From Trinickia dinghuensis (GTDB lineage: Bacteria; Pseudomonadota; Gammaproteobacteria; Burkholderiales; Burkholderiaceae), in the NCBI RefSeq assembly GCF_003367175.1, contig NZ_QRGA01000011.1, positions 248,001-312,000 on the forward strand: DNA of 64,000 bases, written 5' to 3'. This document shows, piece after piece, positions 39,189-47,056 of the stretch. A model generated the notes under the pieces. It saw nothing but the letters and a program-made list of their open reading frames with translations. It did no database searches and had not been told where the DNA came from. The position numbers and the translations under genes were made by a program. The number at the start of each line of letters is the position of its first letter. Positions within the stretch are counted from its first letter, which is position 1.

Positions 39189-39228
39189 ATACGGGCCCCA
39201 TCCCGGGAATACCGGCCCCATCCCATAA
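39189..39228. repeat. two-copy 20-bp tandem repeat between pncB and fdxA
   Basis: ATACGGGCCCCATCCCGGGA (39189-39208) is followed directly by ATACCGGCCCCATCCCATAA (39209-39228). Sixteen of twenty bases match. It lies in the 288-bp divergent intergenic region. A TACAAT box at 39292-39297, upstream of fdxA, may be a -10 element. Confidence 0.8.
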
Positions 39229-39346
39229 ACTAATCACGAATCGATCTAAACGGGATGAAGCCCCCCGGCACATCGTGGCGAGAGCGTTAAGTTACAATAC
39301 GCCGTTTGCTAATTCGCATTTTCCCCAGATACCTGCAGGAGCTTGA

Positions 39347-39670
39347 ATGACTCACGTTGTGACCGAAAGCTGCATCAAATGCCGCTATACCGACTGCGTC
39401 GACGTCTGCCCGGTGGACTGCTTTCGCGAAGGTCCCAACTTCCTCGCGATCGACCCCGATGAATGCATCGACTGCGCCGTGTGTGTTGCCGAATGCCCGG
39501 TGAACGCGATCTACGCCGAGGAAGACGTACCCGGCGATCAGCAACAGTTCACCCCGCTGAACGCCGAACTCGCGAAGATTTGGCCGAGCATCACGAAAAC
39601 GAAGTCGCCGCTGCCCGAAGCGGACGAGTTCAAGGATATCCAGGAAAAGCTCCAACTCCTCGAGCGATAA
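39347..39670 (+). CDS. fdxA: 7Fe ferredoxin FdxA
   Basis: 107-residue electron carrier with one [3Fe-4S] and one [4Fe-4S] cluster. Cysteines fall at residues 9, 12, 17, 21, 25, 40, 43, 46 and 50, in [20 protein letters not shown] and [13 protein letters not shown]. The C-terminal extension beyond the clusters ([19 protein letters not shown]) is typical of FdxA in proteobacteria. AGGAG precedes the ATG. Confidence 0.96.
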   Translation: MTHVVTESCIKCRYTDCVDVCPVDCFREGPNFLAIDPDECIDCAVCVAECPVNAIYAEEDVPGDQQQFTPLNAELAKIWPSITKTKSPLPEADEFKDIQEKLQLLER

Positions 39671-39793
39671 GAGGCTGCCGCGTCCGCGCACGGGTGTTCG
39701 CCGGTGCGGCGCGATACCCGACCGCTCGCATGCGACGGCTCGACCGCGGCGATGGGCCAGACGCTGGAACCGTCGCGAAGATGCCTACGGGTA

Positions 39794-39822
39794 TTGACAG
39801 GGCGAGAGTCAGTACATAAAAT
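39794..39822 (+). promoter_or_regulatory. sigma-70 promoter of tRNA-Asn
   Basis: TTGACA at 39794-39799 and TAAAAT at 39817-39822 with a 17-bp spacer, giving a near-consensus promoter. The expected start is near 39829, about 16 nt before the first tRNA. Confidence 0.85.
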
Positions 39823-39844
39823 CTCGCTTCTCTGCTGTTGTTGT

Positions 39845-39920
39845 TCCCCGATAGCTCAGTCGGTAGAGCGCCGGACTGTTAATCCGTAGGTCCCTGGTTC
39901 GAGCCCAGGTCGGGGAGCCA
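39845..39920 (+). tRNA. tRNA-Asn (GTT), copy 1
   Basis: 76-nt cloverleaf with acceptor arms TCCCCGA and TCGGGGA, encoded CCA end, D-arm GCTCAGTCGGTAGAGC, anticodon loop CTGTTAA giving GTT, and T-arm CCTGGTTCGAGCCCAGG. The anticodon stem is GCCGGA/TCCGT-type. Promoter immediately upstream, terminator immediately downstream. Confidence 0.97.
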
Positions 39921-39932
39921 AAGAATGAATGG

Positions 39933-39962
39933 AAAAGCCCGTTCGTCATAGCGGGCTTTTTT
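39933..39962 (+). terminator. terminator after tRNA-Asn copy 1
   Basis: AAGCCCG-TTCGTCATAG-CGGGCTT followed by TTTT, 13 nt after the first tRNA. It lies between the two tRNA copies, so the second depends on readthrough or its own promoter. Confidence 0.85.
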
Positions 39963-39993
39963 ACGCGGTAACGATTTTCACGTAGCACGTTGT

Positions 39994-40069
39994 TCCCCGA
40001 TAGCTCAGTCGGTAGAGCGCCGGACTGTTAATCCGTAGGTCCCTGGTTCGAGCCCAGGTCGGGGAGCCA
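39994..40069 (+). tRNA. tRNA-Asn (GTT), copy 2
   Basis: Identical over all 76 nt to copy 1, including the preceding TGT and the CCA end. The repeat unit is 149 bp. No strong promoter was found between the copies. Confidence 0.97.
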
Positions 40070-40080
40070 AAAGCTCCAGC

Positions 40081-40115
40081 AAAAGGGCCCGTCGTTGATA
40101 CGACGGGCCCTTTTT
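40081..40115 (+). terminator. terminator after tRNA-Asn copy 2
   Basis: AAAAGGGCCCGTCG-TTGATA-CGACGGGCCC followed by TTTTT; the GC-rich stem has no mismatch. Strong rho-independent terminator. Confidence 0.93.
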
Positions 40116-40344
40116 GCATTCACGGTCGGCCCATCCGCTATCGGCCGCGCAACCCGTATCGGCCGTACATTGGCCGTCCGGCCTAGACGCTTGCCACCGG
40201 CCGTTGTGATACCGTTCAACGTATGCCGTACGCGGTCCCGCCGTGCGAACGTCCGCAGGTCGGCCCAATCCGGCTCGGCCGTTCATCGCCCGGCTTTCAT
40301 GGCCCACCCAATCGCCGCGCAATCCGCGCCATCGCTCACTCGCC

Positions 40345-40836
40345 ATGCACCGCACTCATCTTTCGCCGCTTTCGATCGTCTTCGCTGCATGCTTCGCGCT
40401 TGCCTGCGCCGCGCTGCCCGCGCACGCCGAGGAAATCGGCAGCGTCAACACCAATTTCCACATCACGGGCTCGGATCGCGTGGTCGTCGAGGCCTATGAC
40501 GATCCGGACGTCGCCGGCATCACCTGCTTCGTCTCCCGTGCCCGCACCGGTGGAATCAAGGGCACGCTCGGCATCGCGGAGGATCCGACCGAAGCCTCGA
40601 TCGCTTGCCGCCAAGTCGGCCCGATCAAGTTCGACGGCCCGTTGAAACGTCAAGCCGACGTCTTTTCCGAACGCATGTCGCTGATCTTCAAGACACTGCA
40701 CGTGGTGCGCATCGTCGATGCGAAGCGCAACGCGCTCGTCTACCTGACGTACAGCGACCGCGTCGTCTCGGGCAGCGCCAAGAACAGCGTCAGCGCCGTT
40801 CCGATGCCGGCCGGCACGACGATCCCGCTGCGCTGA
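40345..40836 (+). CDS. creA: CreA family periplasmic protein
   Basis: 163-residue secreted protein. The signal peptide (residues 1 to about 27, ending ALPAHA) is followed by [28 protein letters not shown], which matches the CreA family N terminus; the two Cys in GITCFVSR and SIACRQVG are conserved. Function of the family is unknown. ATG at 40345 gives a compact signal peptide; the frame extends upstream without one. Confidence 0.9.
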   Translation: MHRTHLSPLSIVFAACFALACAALPAHAEEIGSVNTNFHITGSDRVVVEAYDDPDVAGITCFVSRARTGGIKGTLGIAEDPTEASIACRQVGPIKFDGPLKRQADVFSERMSLIFKTLHVVRIVDAKRNALVYLTYSDRVVSGSAKNSVSAVPMPAGTTIPLR

Positions 40837-40868
40837 CGCACGCCGCGCCCGCACCGCCCGCCAAACCG

Positions 40869-41756
40869 ATGCCGACCATGGACGAGCCCCTCTTCCGCGA
40901 TTGCGCGCACTACTGGCGCTCGCCGCTCGTGCCCGGCGGGGACATGGTCACGGCCGAGTACCGCGAACACGAGTTCGCGCCGCACTGGCACGAAGCCTAT
41001 GCCGTCCCCGTCATCGAGGCCGGCGCGGAAATGTTTGCCTATCAAGGCGGCCATCACGTCGCCGAGGCCGGCACCGTCCCCGTCATCAATCCCGGCGAAG
41101 TCCACACCGGGTCGCGTGCGATGGAGGTGGGCTGGCGCTATCGGGTGTTCTACATCCCGGTCGATTTCATGGCCGAGCTCACCGGCGACATCGCGGCCGC
41201 GCCCCAGCCGATGCCGTGGTTCCCGGCGGACGTGATCCGCGATCCCGATCTCGCGGCCCGCGTCGCGCGCGCCCACCGGCTGCTCGAGGGCCTGAACGGC
41301 TCAGCGCACGGTGGCCCATTCCCATTGCACGGCGACCCGCTCGCGGCGGAGACAGCGCTCATCGACGCGATGTCGACCCTGATCGTGCGCCACGCATTGC
41401 GCCACACCGATGCGCGCCAGCCGAACATCGATCCGCCGCGCGTCGCGCTGATGAAAGAACGGCTCGCGGCCGACCTGACCGAACCGCTGAGCCTGAGCGA
41501 ACTGGCCGCGGACGTCGGCTTGTCCGCGTTTCACGCGGCTCGGCTGTTCACCCAGGCCACGCGCATGCCGCCCCATGCCTGGCGCAATCAATTGCGGCTG
41601 CAGCGGGCGCTGGCGCCGCTGCGCGAAGGCGTCGCCGTCGCCGACGTCGCCGCGGCCTGCGGCTTCACCGATCAAAGCCATTTCACACGGCACTTCCGGC
41701 GCATGTTCGGCGTCCCGCCCGGACGATGGCAGGCGGGCAACGGCCCGGGGCGCTGA
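40869..41756 (+). CDS. AraC family transcriptional regulator, cupin N terminus
   Basis: 295-residue regulator with an AraC-type sensing domain (cupin, HEFAPHWHEAYAVPVIEAGAE, about residues 35-110) and C-terminal double helix-turn-helix (about 205-290; LSLSELAADVGLSAFHAARLF and VADVAAACGFTDQSHFTRHFRR). The gene lies immediately upstream of azlCD on the same strand, a pairing seen in other Burkholderiaceae, so it probably regulates that exporter. Start ATG at 40869 or 40878. Confidence 0.9.
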   Translation: MPTMDEPLFRDCAHYWRSPLVPGGDMVTAEYREHEFAPHWHEAYAVPVIEAGAEMFAYQGGHHVAEAGTVPVINPGEVHTGSRAMEVGWRYRVFYIPVDFMAELTGDIAAAPQPMPWFPADVIRDPDLAARVARAHRLLEGLNGSAHGGPFPLHGDPLAAETALIDAMSTLIVRHALRHTDARQPNIDPPRVALMKERLAADLTEPLSLSELAADVGLSAFHAARLFTQATRMPPHAWRNQLRLQRALAPLREGVAVADVAAACGFTDQSHFTRHFRRMFGVPPGRWQAGNGPGR

Positions 41757-41934
41757 GGCGCCCGTTGCCGGGAAGCACGCTGGCCCAAGGGATGCTCGGA
41801 CGATAGACACGCCGATCCGAGCAGCTTTCGTAGGAGCCCGCCCCAAACACGTCCCTACCACTACCCAAAGCAAGAACGTACAAGCGCCGCCCCGCAAGCG
41901 AACGCTATCCTGCGCGCAGTAGGAGGACTTTCTT

Positions 41935-42780
41935 TTGAAACCGCGCATTCCGCTCAACGAATTCATCGACGGCGCCCGCGACACGATCCCGATGATGGTC
42001 GGCGCCGCCCCGTTCGGCATCATTTTCGGCACGCTCGTCACCGCCGGCCCTTTGAGCCTCTGGCATGGCCAATTGATGTCGCTTGCCGTCTTCGCCGGCT
42101 CGTCGCAGTTCATCGCGCTCGGCCTCATCGCGGCGCATGCGAGCTTCGCCGTGATCTGGGCGACGACGCTGATCGTGAATTTCCGTCACGTGCTCTACAG
42201 CGCGACGCTGGCACCCTACGTCGCGCGCTTGCCCGTGCGCTGGCGGCTCGCGCTGGGGGGCCTGCTCACCGACGAAGTGTTCGCCGTCTCCTACGCGCAT
42301 TATCGCCACGCGCCGCCCGGGGAAATCGGACCCCACTACTTTCTCGGTTCGGGTCTCGCCATGTACGTGAACTGGCAGATCTGGACGCTGGCCGGGCTGC
42401 TATTCGGCGCGGCCTTCCCGAGGCTGCAATCGCTCGGGCTCGACTTCGCGATGGTCGCGACGTTCATCGCCATCGTCGTGCCGCAGCTCGTTTCGCTGCG
42501 CTATATCGCATCGGCCGCCACGGCCGGCGTCGTCGCCCTCGCCTGCGCCGGTTTGCCGTATAAGCTCGGCCTGCTGGCCGCGGTGGCGGCGGGCGTTGCC
42601 GTCGGCGTCGTACTCTCGCGGCCTTGGGCCGCCGACGGCGGAGCGGGCCGCAGCCGGTCCGGCCGGCAGCCCGGCGCAACAAAGCATCCCGGCCAAGCCG
42701 ACGAGCGGGCCGCACGTGCCGAGGGCGCCGAACGTGCTACCTCGGCCCACGCCGATCGCTCCGCGGAGCTCGCGCCATGA
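41935..42780 (+). CDS. azlC: AzlC branched-chain amino acid exporter, large subunit
   Basis: 281-residue membrane protein with about six to seven helices, starting RIPLNEFIDGARDTIPMMVGAAPFGIIFG, typical of AzlC/YgaZ. The start codon is TTG at 41935 with an excellent AGGAGG at 41921-41926; no ATG fits better. The C-terminal 50 residues are hydrophilic and Ala/Gly-rich, longer than usual. The stop overlaps the azlD ATG as ATGA, coupling the two subunits. Confidence 0.93.
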   Translation: MKPRIPLNEFIDGARDTIPMMVGAAPFGIIFGTLVTAGPLSLWHGQLMSLAVFAGSSQFIALGLIAAHASFAVIWATTLIVNFRHVLYSATLAPYVARLPVRWRLALGGLLTDEVFAVSYAHYRHAPPGEIGPHYFLGSGLAMYVNWQIWTLAGLLFGAAFPRLQSLGLDFAMVATFIAIVVPQLVSLRYIASAATAGVVALACAGLPYKLGLLAAVAAGVAVGVVLSRPWAADGGAGRSRSGRQPGATKHPGQADERAARAEGAERATSAHADRSAELAP

Positions 42781-43100
42781 GCTACGTCGTCCTGATCCTC
42801 GGCATGGCTATCGTCACGTTCCTGATCCGATCGACGGTGTTTCTGCTCGGCGAGCGCATCGTGTTCCCGCCGCTCGTGCGCACGGCGCTCGGCTTCGTGC
42901 CCGTGACCGTCCTGACGGCCATCATCGTGCCGATGGCCGTCACGCCCCACGGCGGTGCACCCGAACTCACGTGGCGCAACCCGCAGCTAGTCGGCGCCCT
43001 CGCCGCCTGCGCGGTGTCCGCCGTGACGCGCCGACCGCTTCTGACCATCGCCGTCGGGCTCGCGGTGTTTTTTGCGTGGCAAGGCTTGGTCATGCACTAG
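42777..43100 (+). CDS. azlD: AzlD exporter small subunit
   Basis: 107-residue, four-helix membrane protein: SYVVLILGMAIVTFLIRS, then RTALGFVPVTVLTAIIVPMAV, and a C-terminal VSAVTRRPLLTIAVGLAVF. It pairs with AzlC to export branched-chain amino acids. The 4-bp overlap fixes its start. Confidence 0.93.
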   Translation: MSYVVLILGMAIVTFLIRSTVFLLGERIVFPPLVRTALGFVPVTVLTAIIVPMAVTPHGGAPELTWRNPQLVGALAACAVSAVTRRPLLTIAVGLAVFFAWQGLVMH

Positions 43101-43462
43101 CGCCTAGGTACCCAAGGCGCCTGAGCCTGAGCCTGAGCCCGAGCCTCGGTGCCCGAAACGCCTGCGCCCGCACGCGAAGCACGCCGCCGGCCCTATCCGT
43201 CCGACGATATCGTCTATTCGGCCTCAAGTTCTGCGCTCGATCGCCGTTATTCAGTCGAAGCGCGCTTCTTGGCCGCGCGGCGCGGGGGGCGCGCCGGCGC
43301 CCGGCGTCGGCAGCGGCCCGAAACGCGCATGCAAAAACCGTAAAAGCGCCGGCCATCGAGCGGGTCCGCCAGTTTTGGGGGCGCCGTGCCGGCTCGACCG
43401 TAGGGTGCCTGCGCGAAACGCCGCGGCGGCCCCCGACGGGGGACGCGCGATCAGGACAAGCC
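43101..43462. other. intergenic region azlD / unknown 258-aa gene
   Basis: 362 bp without a supportable gene. A short tandem repeat of GAGCCT (imperfect, about 43121-43146) lies near the left end. Promoter for the next gene presumably lies here, but none was recognised. Confidence 0.4.
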
Positions 43463-44239
43463 ATGGGTCAAATTACCCTTTCCCTTCGAGAAGAGACGCT
43501 CAATTCGCTGCAGAAGGATTTCGACGCCTTCATGCGCGTGTCGCTCAAGCTCGACCCGCAATTCGCGACGCCTTCGTTCGAGGACTTCCTGCGAGCGAAG
43601 CTGCTCGACAACATGGTGCCGCTGACCGAGGCCGCCGTGCAGCGGATGCTGCAAGGGGGCCAGTACGCCTGGGCCAAACGCACGCTGGAGAAGGAGTTCC
43701 CCGACGTCGTGGCCATTCTGATGCGCCAAGCCGAGGAATTCGGATTCAGCTTCGCGGTGCGCTCCGAATGGACGTCCGACGAGGTCGCGAAGGCCGCCCG
43801 CGACTGGGCCTCGGCCATCGTCAAGGAAGCCGGCGGCGACGCCGCGCTCGTCGATCCGCTTGCGGCGCAGATCAAGTCGACGGCGCGCGACATCCTATCG
43901 CTCGAGGAAAAGATGCAGACGCCGGCTTGGCGGCTCGCGGAATCGCTGCGCCAGCGTGTCTACGAGGCAAAGATCGCTTGCGAAACGAGCATCGGCAGCA
44001 CCGCGCGCGAAAAGCTCGGCGAACTGCGCGGCTTGCTCAAGCTCGGGCTCGCGCACGGCTCGTTCCAAAAGCAGGAAGCGCAGCAGATCCTGGAGTATCT
44101 GCGGCTGCTCAAGCCGGAGATCTTCGTCGAAGAGCCGTACGACATCTTTTCGCGCATGGCCGCGTGGATGCGCAGCTTCTTCATGCCCCCGCCCCGGCAG
44201 CCGCAACCGCGCGCGGCCGAACCGCGCCGCCCCCGCTGA
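43463..44239 (+). CDS. conserved-looking protein of unknown function
   Basis: 258-residue protein with no recognised domain. It starts MGQITLSLREETLNSLQKDF, the style of a ribbon-helix-helix or phage-like scaffold N terminus, but the core is all-helical: EEFGFSFAVRSEWTSDEV, then a helical region KSTARDILSLEEKM, ending with a Pro/Arg tail. No signal peptide or membrane helix is seen. It is on its own, 362 bp after azlD. The function is not assigned. Confidence 0.75.
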   Translation: MGQITLSLREETLNSLQKDFDAFMRVSLKLDPQFATPSFEDFLRAKLLDNMVPLTEAAVQRMLQGGQYAWAKRTLEKEFPDVVAILMRQAEEFGFSFAVRSEWTSDEVAKAARDWASAIVKEAGGDAALVDPLAAQIKSTARDILSLEEKMQTPAWRLAESLRQRVYEAKIACETSIGSTAREKLGELRGLLKLGLAHGSFQKQEAQQILEYLRLLKPEIFVEEPYDIFSRMAAWMRSFFMPPPRQPQPRAAEPRRPR

Positions 44240-44351
44240 GCGCCTGCCGCTCCGATCGCTAGACCAGGGGCCGCCAGGCTCAGGCCTGCATCTGCCGGCC
44301 TAAAGTCCGTGCGAGTTTCACCTCGGTCGACGCCCGCATCGAGCGCCGGCG

Positions 44352-46568
44352 TCAATCCCACATCGACTTGAGCTGCGCCGCGATATCGACACGCGCCTTC
44401 GCGGCCGCGGCCAGCCCCGCCGGCGTGGGCGGGGCGGCGTCCAGCACGCGTGGCCAGGCGTGCACGTCGAACAAGCCGAGCAGCGCCTCGGGAATGAACC
44501 GCGTACGCGACGCCCAGACGTGGCGATCGCCGAGCGCGCTCTGGTTATGCACGTAAAAGCGCTGCGGGACGACGATGTGCAGATCCTCCTTCGCCCGCGT
44601 CATGGCCACGTATAGCAGGCGCCGCTCCTCTTCGATCTCGTCTTGGCTGCCGGTGCCGAGATCCGACGGAATGCACCCGTCGACGCCGTTGAGCACGAAC
44701 ACGTTGCGCCACTCCTGCCCTTTGGCCGAATGGATCGTCGAGAGAATCAGGTAGTCCTCGTCGACGAGCGGCACCCCCGATTCGCCGCTCGTGGCATCGG
44801 GCGGATCGAGCGTCAGCTCGGTCAGGAAACGCTCGCGCGTGGGGAACGTCGCGGCCAGGCTCTCCATCTGGAGGATGTCGGCGTGGCGCATGGCCGCGTC
44901 TTCGTGATTGCGTTCGAGATGGGGCTCGTACCAGCGGCGCACTTGCTCGAATTCGGCCGGCCAAGGCGTGCGCGACGCGCCGACTTCATCCATCAGCGCC
45001 GAAAACGGCGCCCAATCGACCACCGCGCGCGGCGGCGGCGCGAAGGCGCTCAACGCCGCCGGCAGCGCACCCGCCGCCGCGACGGCGTCGAGCGCGCGGC
45101 CGGCCGTCGAGGGCCCGACACCGGGCATCAACTGCAAAACGCGGAATCCGGCCACGCGATCACGCGGGTTCTGCGCCCAGCGCAGCACCGCCAGCACGTC
45201 TTTCACGTGAATTGAATCGAGAAAGCGCAACCCGCCGAATTTGACGAACGGAATGTTGCGCCGCGCCAGTTCCAGCTCGAGCGCGGCGCTATGGTGGGCG
45301 GCGCGAAAGAGCACGGCTTGCGCCTTGAGCTTCATCCCTGCCTCGCGTGCCTCCAGCACCGCTTCGACCACATAGCGGGCCTGCTCGACCTCACCCGCGA
45401 CCGTCACGAGCCGCGGGCGCTGCGCCGAGGCCCGATCGGTCCAAAGATCCTTCGTAAACCGCTCCGCGGCCAAGCCGATCACCGCGTTCGAAGCAGCGAG
45501 AATCGGCGCCGTCGAACGGTAGTTGCGCTCGAGCGTGACGCGCGCCGCGCCGGGGGTGAAATGCGCCGGAAAATCGAGGATGTTGCGCACCGTCGCGCCG
45601 CGAAACGAATAGATCGACTGCGCGTCGTCGCCCACCACGGTGAGCCCGCGACCGTCGGGCTTCATCGCCAGCAGGATCGTCGACTGCAGGCGGTTCGTGT
45701 CTTGATATTCGTCGACGAGCACATGATCGAACCGCTGCCCGAGATCGGCGGCAATCGACGGCTCGGCCGCCATGCGCGACCAGTAGAGCAGCAAATCGTC
45801 GTAGTCGAGCACGTCTTGCGTTTGCTTGGCCGCGACGTAGCCGGCGAACAGCGCGCGCAAATCGCGCTCCCACTCGCGGCACCAAGGAAACGCCTGTTCG
45901 AGGACGCTGGACAACGCCGCCCCCGTGTTGACGACGCGCGAATAGATCGCGAGGCACGTTCCCTTCACGGGAAAACGGCGCTCCTTGGCCGAGAGTCCAA
46001 GCTCATGGCGCACGACGTTCATTAGATCGGCGCAGTCTTCGCGATCGTTGATCGTGAATGCGGGCGAGAGCCCGATCGAATCCGCGTATTCGCGCAGCAA
46101 ACGCGCGCCGACGCCATGGAACGTGCCGGACCAGGTCAGCGCCTGCGCCAAGTCGGCTCGCGTACCGAGCGCTTGCGCGGCGATCCGGGTCGCACGCCGC
46201 GTCATGTCCTGCGCGGCCCGGCGGGAAAACGTGAGCAGCAGCACGCGCCGCGGATCGGCACCCTTCACGAGCAAATGCGCGACGCGATGAGCCAGCGTAT
46301 TCGTCTTGCCCGAGCCGGCGCCCGCAATGACGAGCAGCGGGCCGCCTGGACTTGCGCGATCGCCAATGCCGTGCTCGACGGCGGCCCGCTGAGCGTCGTT
46401 CAGCTTTTCGAGATAAGGGGTGCTCGGCGCGGAAAACTCCGGCTGGGCAGCGGCAGAAATTGGGGACACGGGAAGACCGTCGATCGTTCGAACTAGCAAG
46501 CGCCGGAGCCGCAAATCGGCGCGGACGGCGACGCACATACTGTATAGGCATACATGGTCGGACTGCAA
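44352..46568 (-). CDS. UvrD-like superfamily 1A DNA helicase
   Basis: 738-residue ATP-dependent 3'-5' helicase. Walker A is AGAGSGKTNTLAHR near residue 83, Walker B VLVDEYQDTN, motif III GDDAQSIYSFRGA and the C-terminal motifs ILSTIHSAKGQEW and RRLLYVAMTRAKEDL are all present, in UvrD/Rep/PcrA order. The 738 length is near UvrD. It may be a second UvrD-type helicase in addition to the repair enzyme. The start is uncertain; the N-terminal 50 residues before LNDAQRAAVEHG are not conserved, so a GTG near 46493 is possible. Confidence 0.9.
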   Translation of the reverse strand: MQSDHVCLYSMCVAVRADLRLRRLLVRTIDGLPVSPISAAAQPEFSAPSTPYLEKLNDAQRAAVEHGIGDRASPGGPLLVIAGAGSGKTNTLAHRVAHLLVKGADPRRVLLLTFSRRAAQDMTRRATRIAAQALGTRADLAQALTWSGTFHGVGARLLREYADSIGLSPAFTINDREDCADLMNVVRHELGLSAKERRFPVKGTCLAIYSRVVNTGAALSSVLEQAFPWCREWERDLRALFAGYVAAKQTQDVLDYDDLLLYWSRMAAEPSIAADLGQRFDHVLVDEYQDTNRLQSTILLAMKPDGRGLTVVGDDAQSIYSFRGATVRNILDFPAHFTPGAARVTLERNYRSTAPILAASNAVIGLAAERFTKDLWTDRASAQRPRLVTVAGEVEQARYVVEAVLEAREAGMKLKAQAVLFRAAHHSAALELELARRNIPFVKFGGLRFLDSIHVKDVLAVLRWAQNPRDRVAGFRVLQLMPGVGPSTAGRALDAVAAAGALPAALSAFAPPPRAVVDWAPFSALMDEVGASRTPWPAEFEQVRRWYEPHLERNHEDAAMRHADILQMESLAATFPTRERFLTELTLDPPDATSGESGVPLVDEDYLILSTIHSAKGQEWRNVFVLNGVDGCIPSDLGTGSQDEIEEERRLLYVAMTRAKEDLHIVVPQRFYVHNQSALGDRHVWASRTRFIPEALLGLFDVHAWPRVLDAAPPTPAGLAAAAKARVDIAAQLKSMWD

Positions 46569-46675
46569 GCACTGGGACGAGCAAACGAACCCGCATCTTT
46601 CATCTTTCTCTAGGCCGCAGCGTGGCTTATGATGCGTGCCCTAATCGCTTTCGCGCCGCACGACGGCTTATCGCC

Positions 46676-46897
46676 ATGGCCAATCTCAATTTCACGCTCA
46701 CGGGCGATCACGTCGAACTGCACAACCTGCTCAAGCTGATGGGCCTGGCCGACAGCGGCGGCGCGGCGAAGGGGCTCGTCGCGTCGGGCGAGGTCAAGGT
46801 CGACGGCCGCGTCGAGCTGCGCAAAACGTGCAAGATCCGCGCGGGCCAAGTCGTCATCCTCGGGGATACGCGCATCGCCGTTCTAGAGGCAAGCTGA
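46676..46897 (+). CDS. S4-domain RNA-binding protein (YbcJ-like)
   Basis: 73-residue protein consisting of one S4 RNA-binding domain: NLNFTLTGDHVELHNLLKLMGLA, then SGEVKVDGRVELRKTCKIRAGQVV. The family YbcJ/RNA-binding protein is found alone in many proteobacteria; its target RNA is not known. It is divergent from the helicase gene. Confidence 0.9.
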   Translation: MANLNFTLTGDHVELHNLLKLMGLADSGGAAKGLVASGEVKVDGRVELRKTCKIRAGQVVILGDTRIAVLEAS

Positions 46898-47056
46898 AGC
46901 AACGAAAGCGGAAAAGTCTCATATCTCAACGACTACGCACCGTCGCCATCGACAGCCGCGCACGGAAGCAATAAGCTCTTCGTTTCCGATAAAAAAACAA
47001 CATGGGCCGCGCTCGCGTCATGCGCTGACGGCCCGTTGCGCCTCGATCGCTTCGCC

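Noticed and set aside
39845-40069. tRNA-associated integration site
   Set aside because: The tRNA duplication could suggest an att site, but there is no integrase, no mobile gene and no partial tRNA copy elsewhere in the window.
42596-43462. N-terminal extension of the 258-residue gene through azlD
   Set aside because: The extension is azlC/azlD in another frame and Arg/Pro-rich; the ATG at 43463 begins the plausible coding part.
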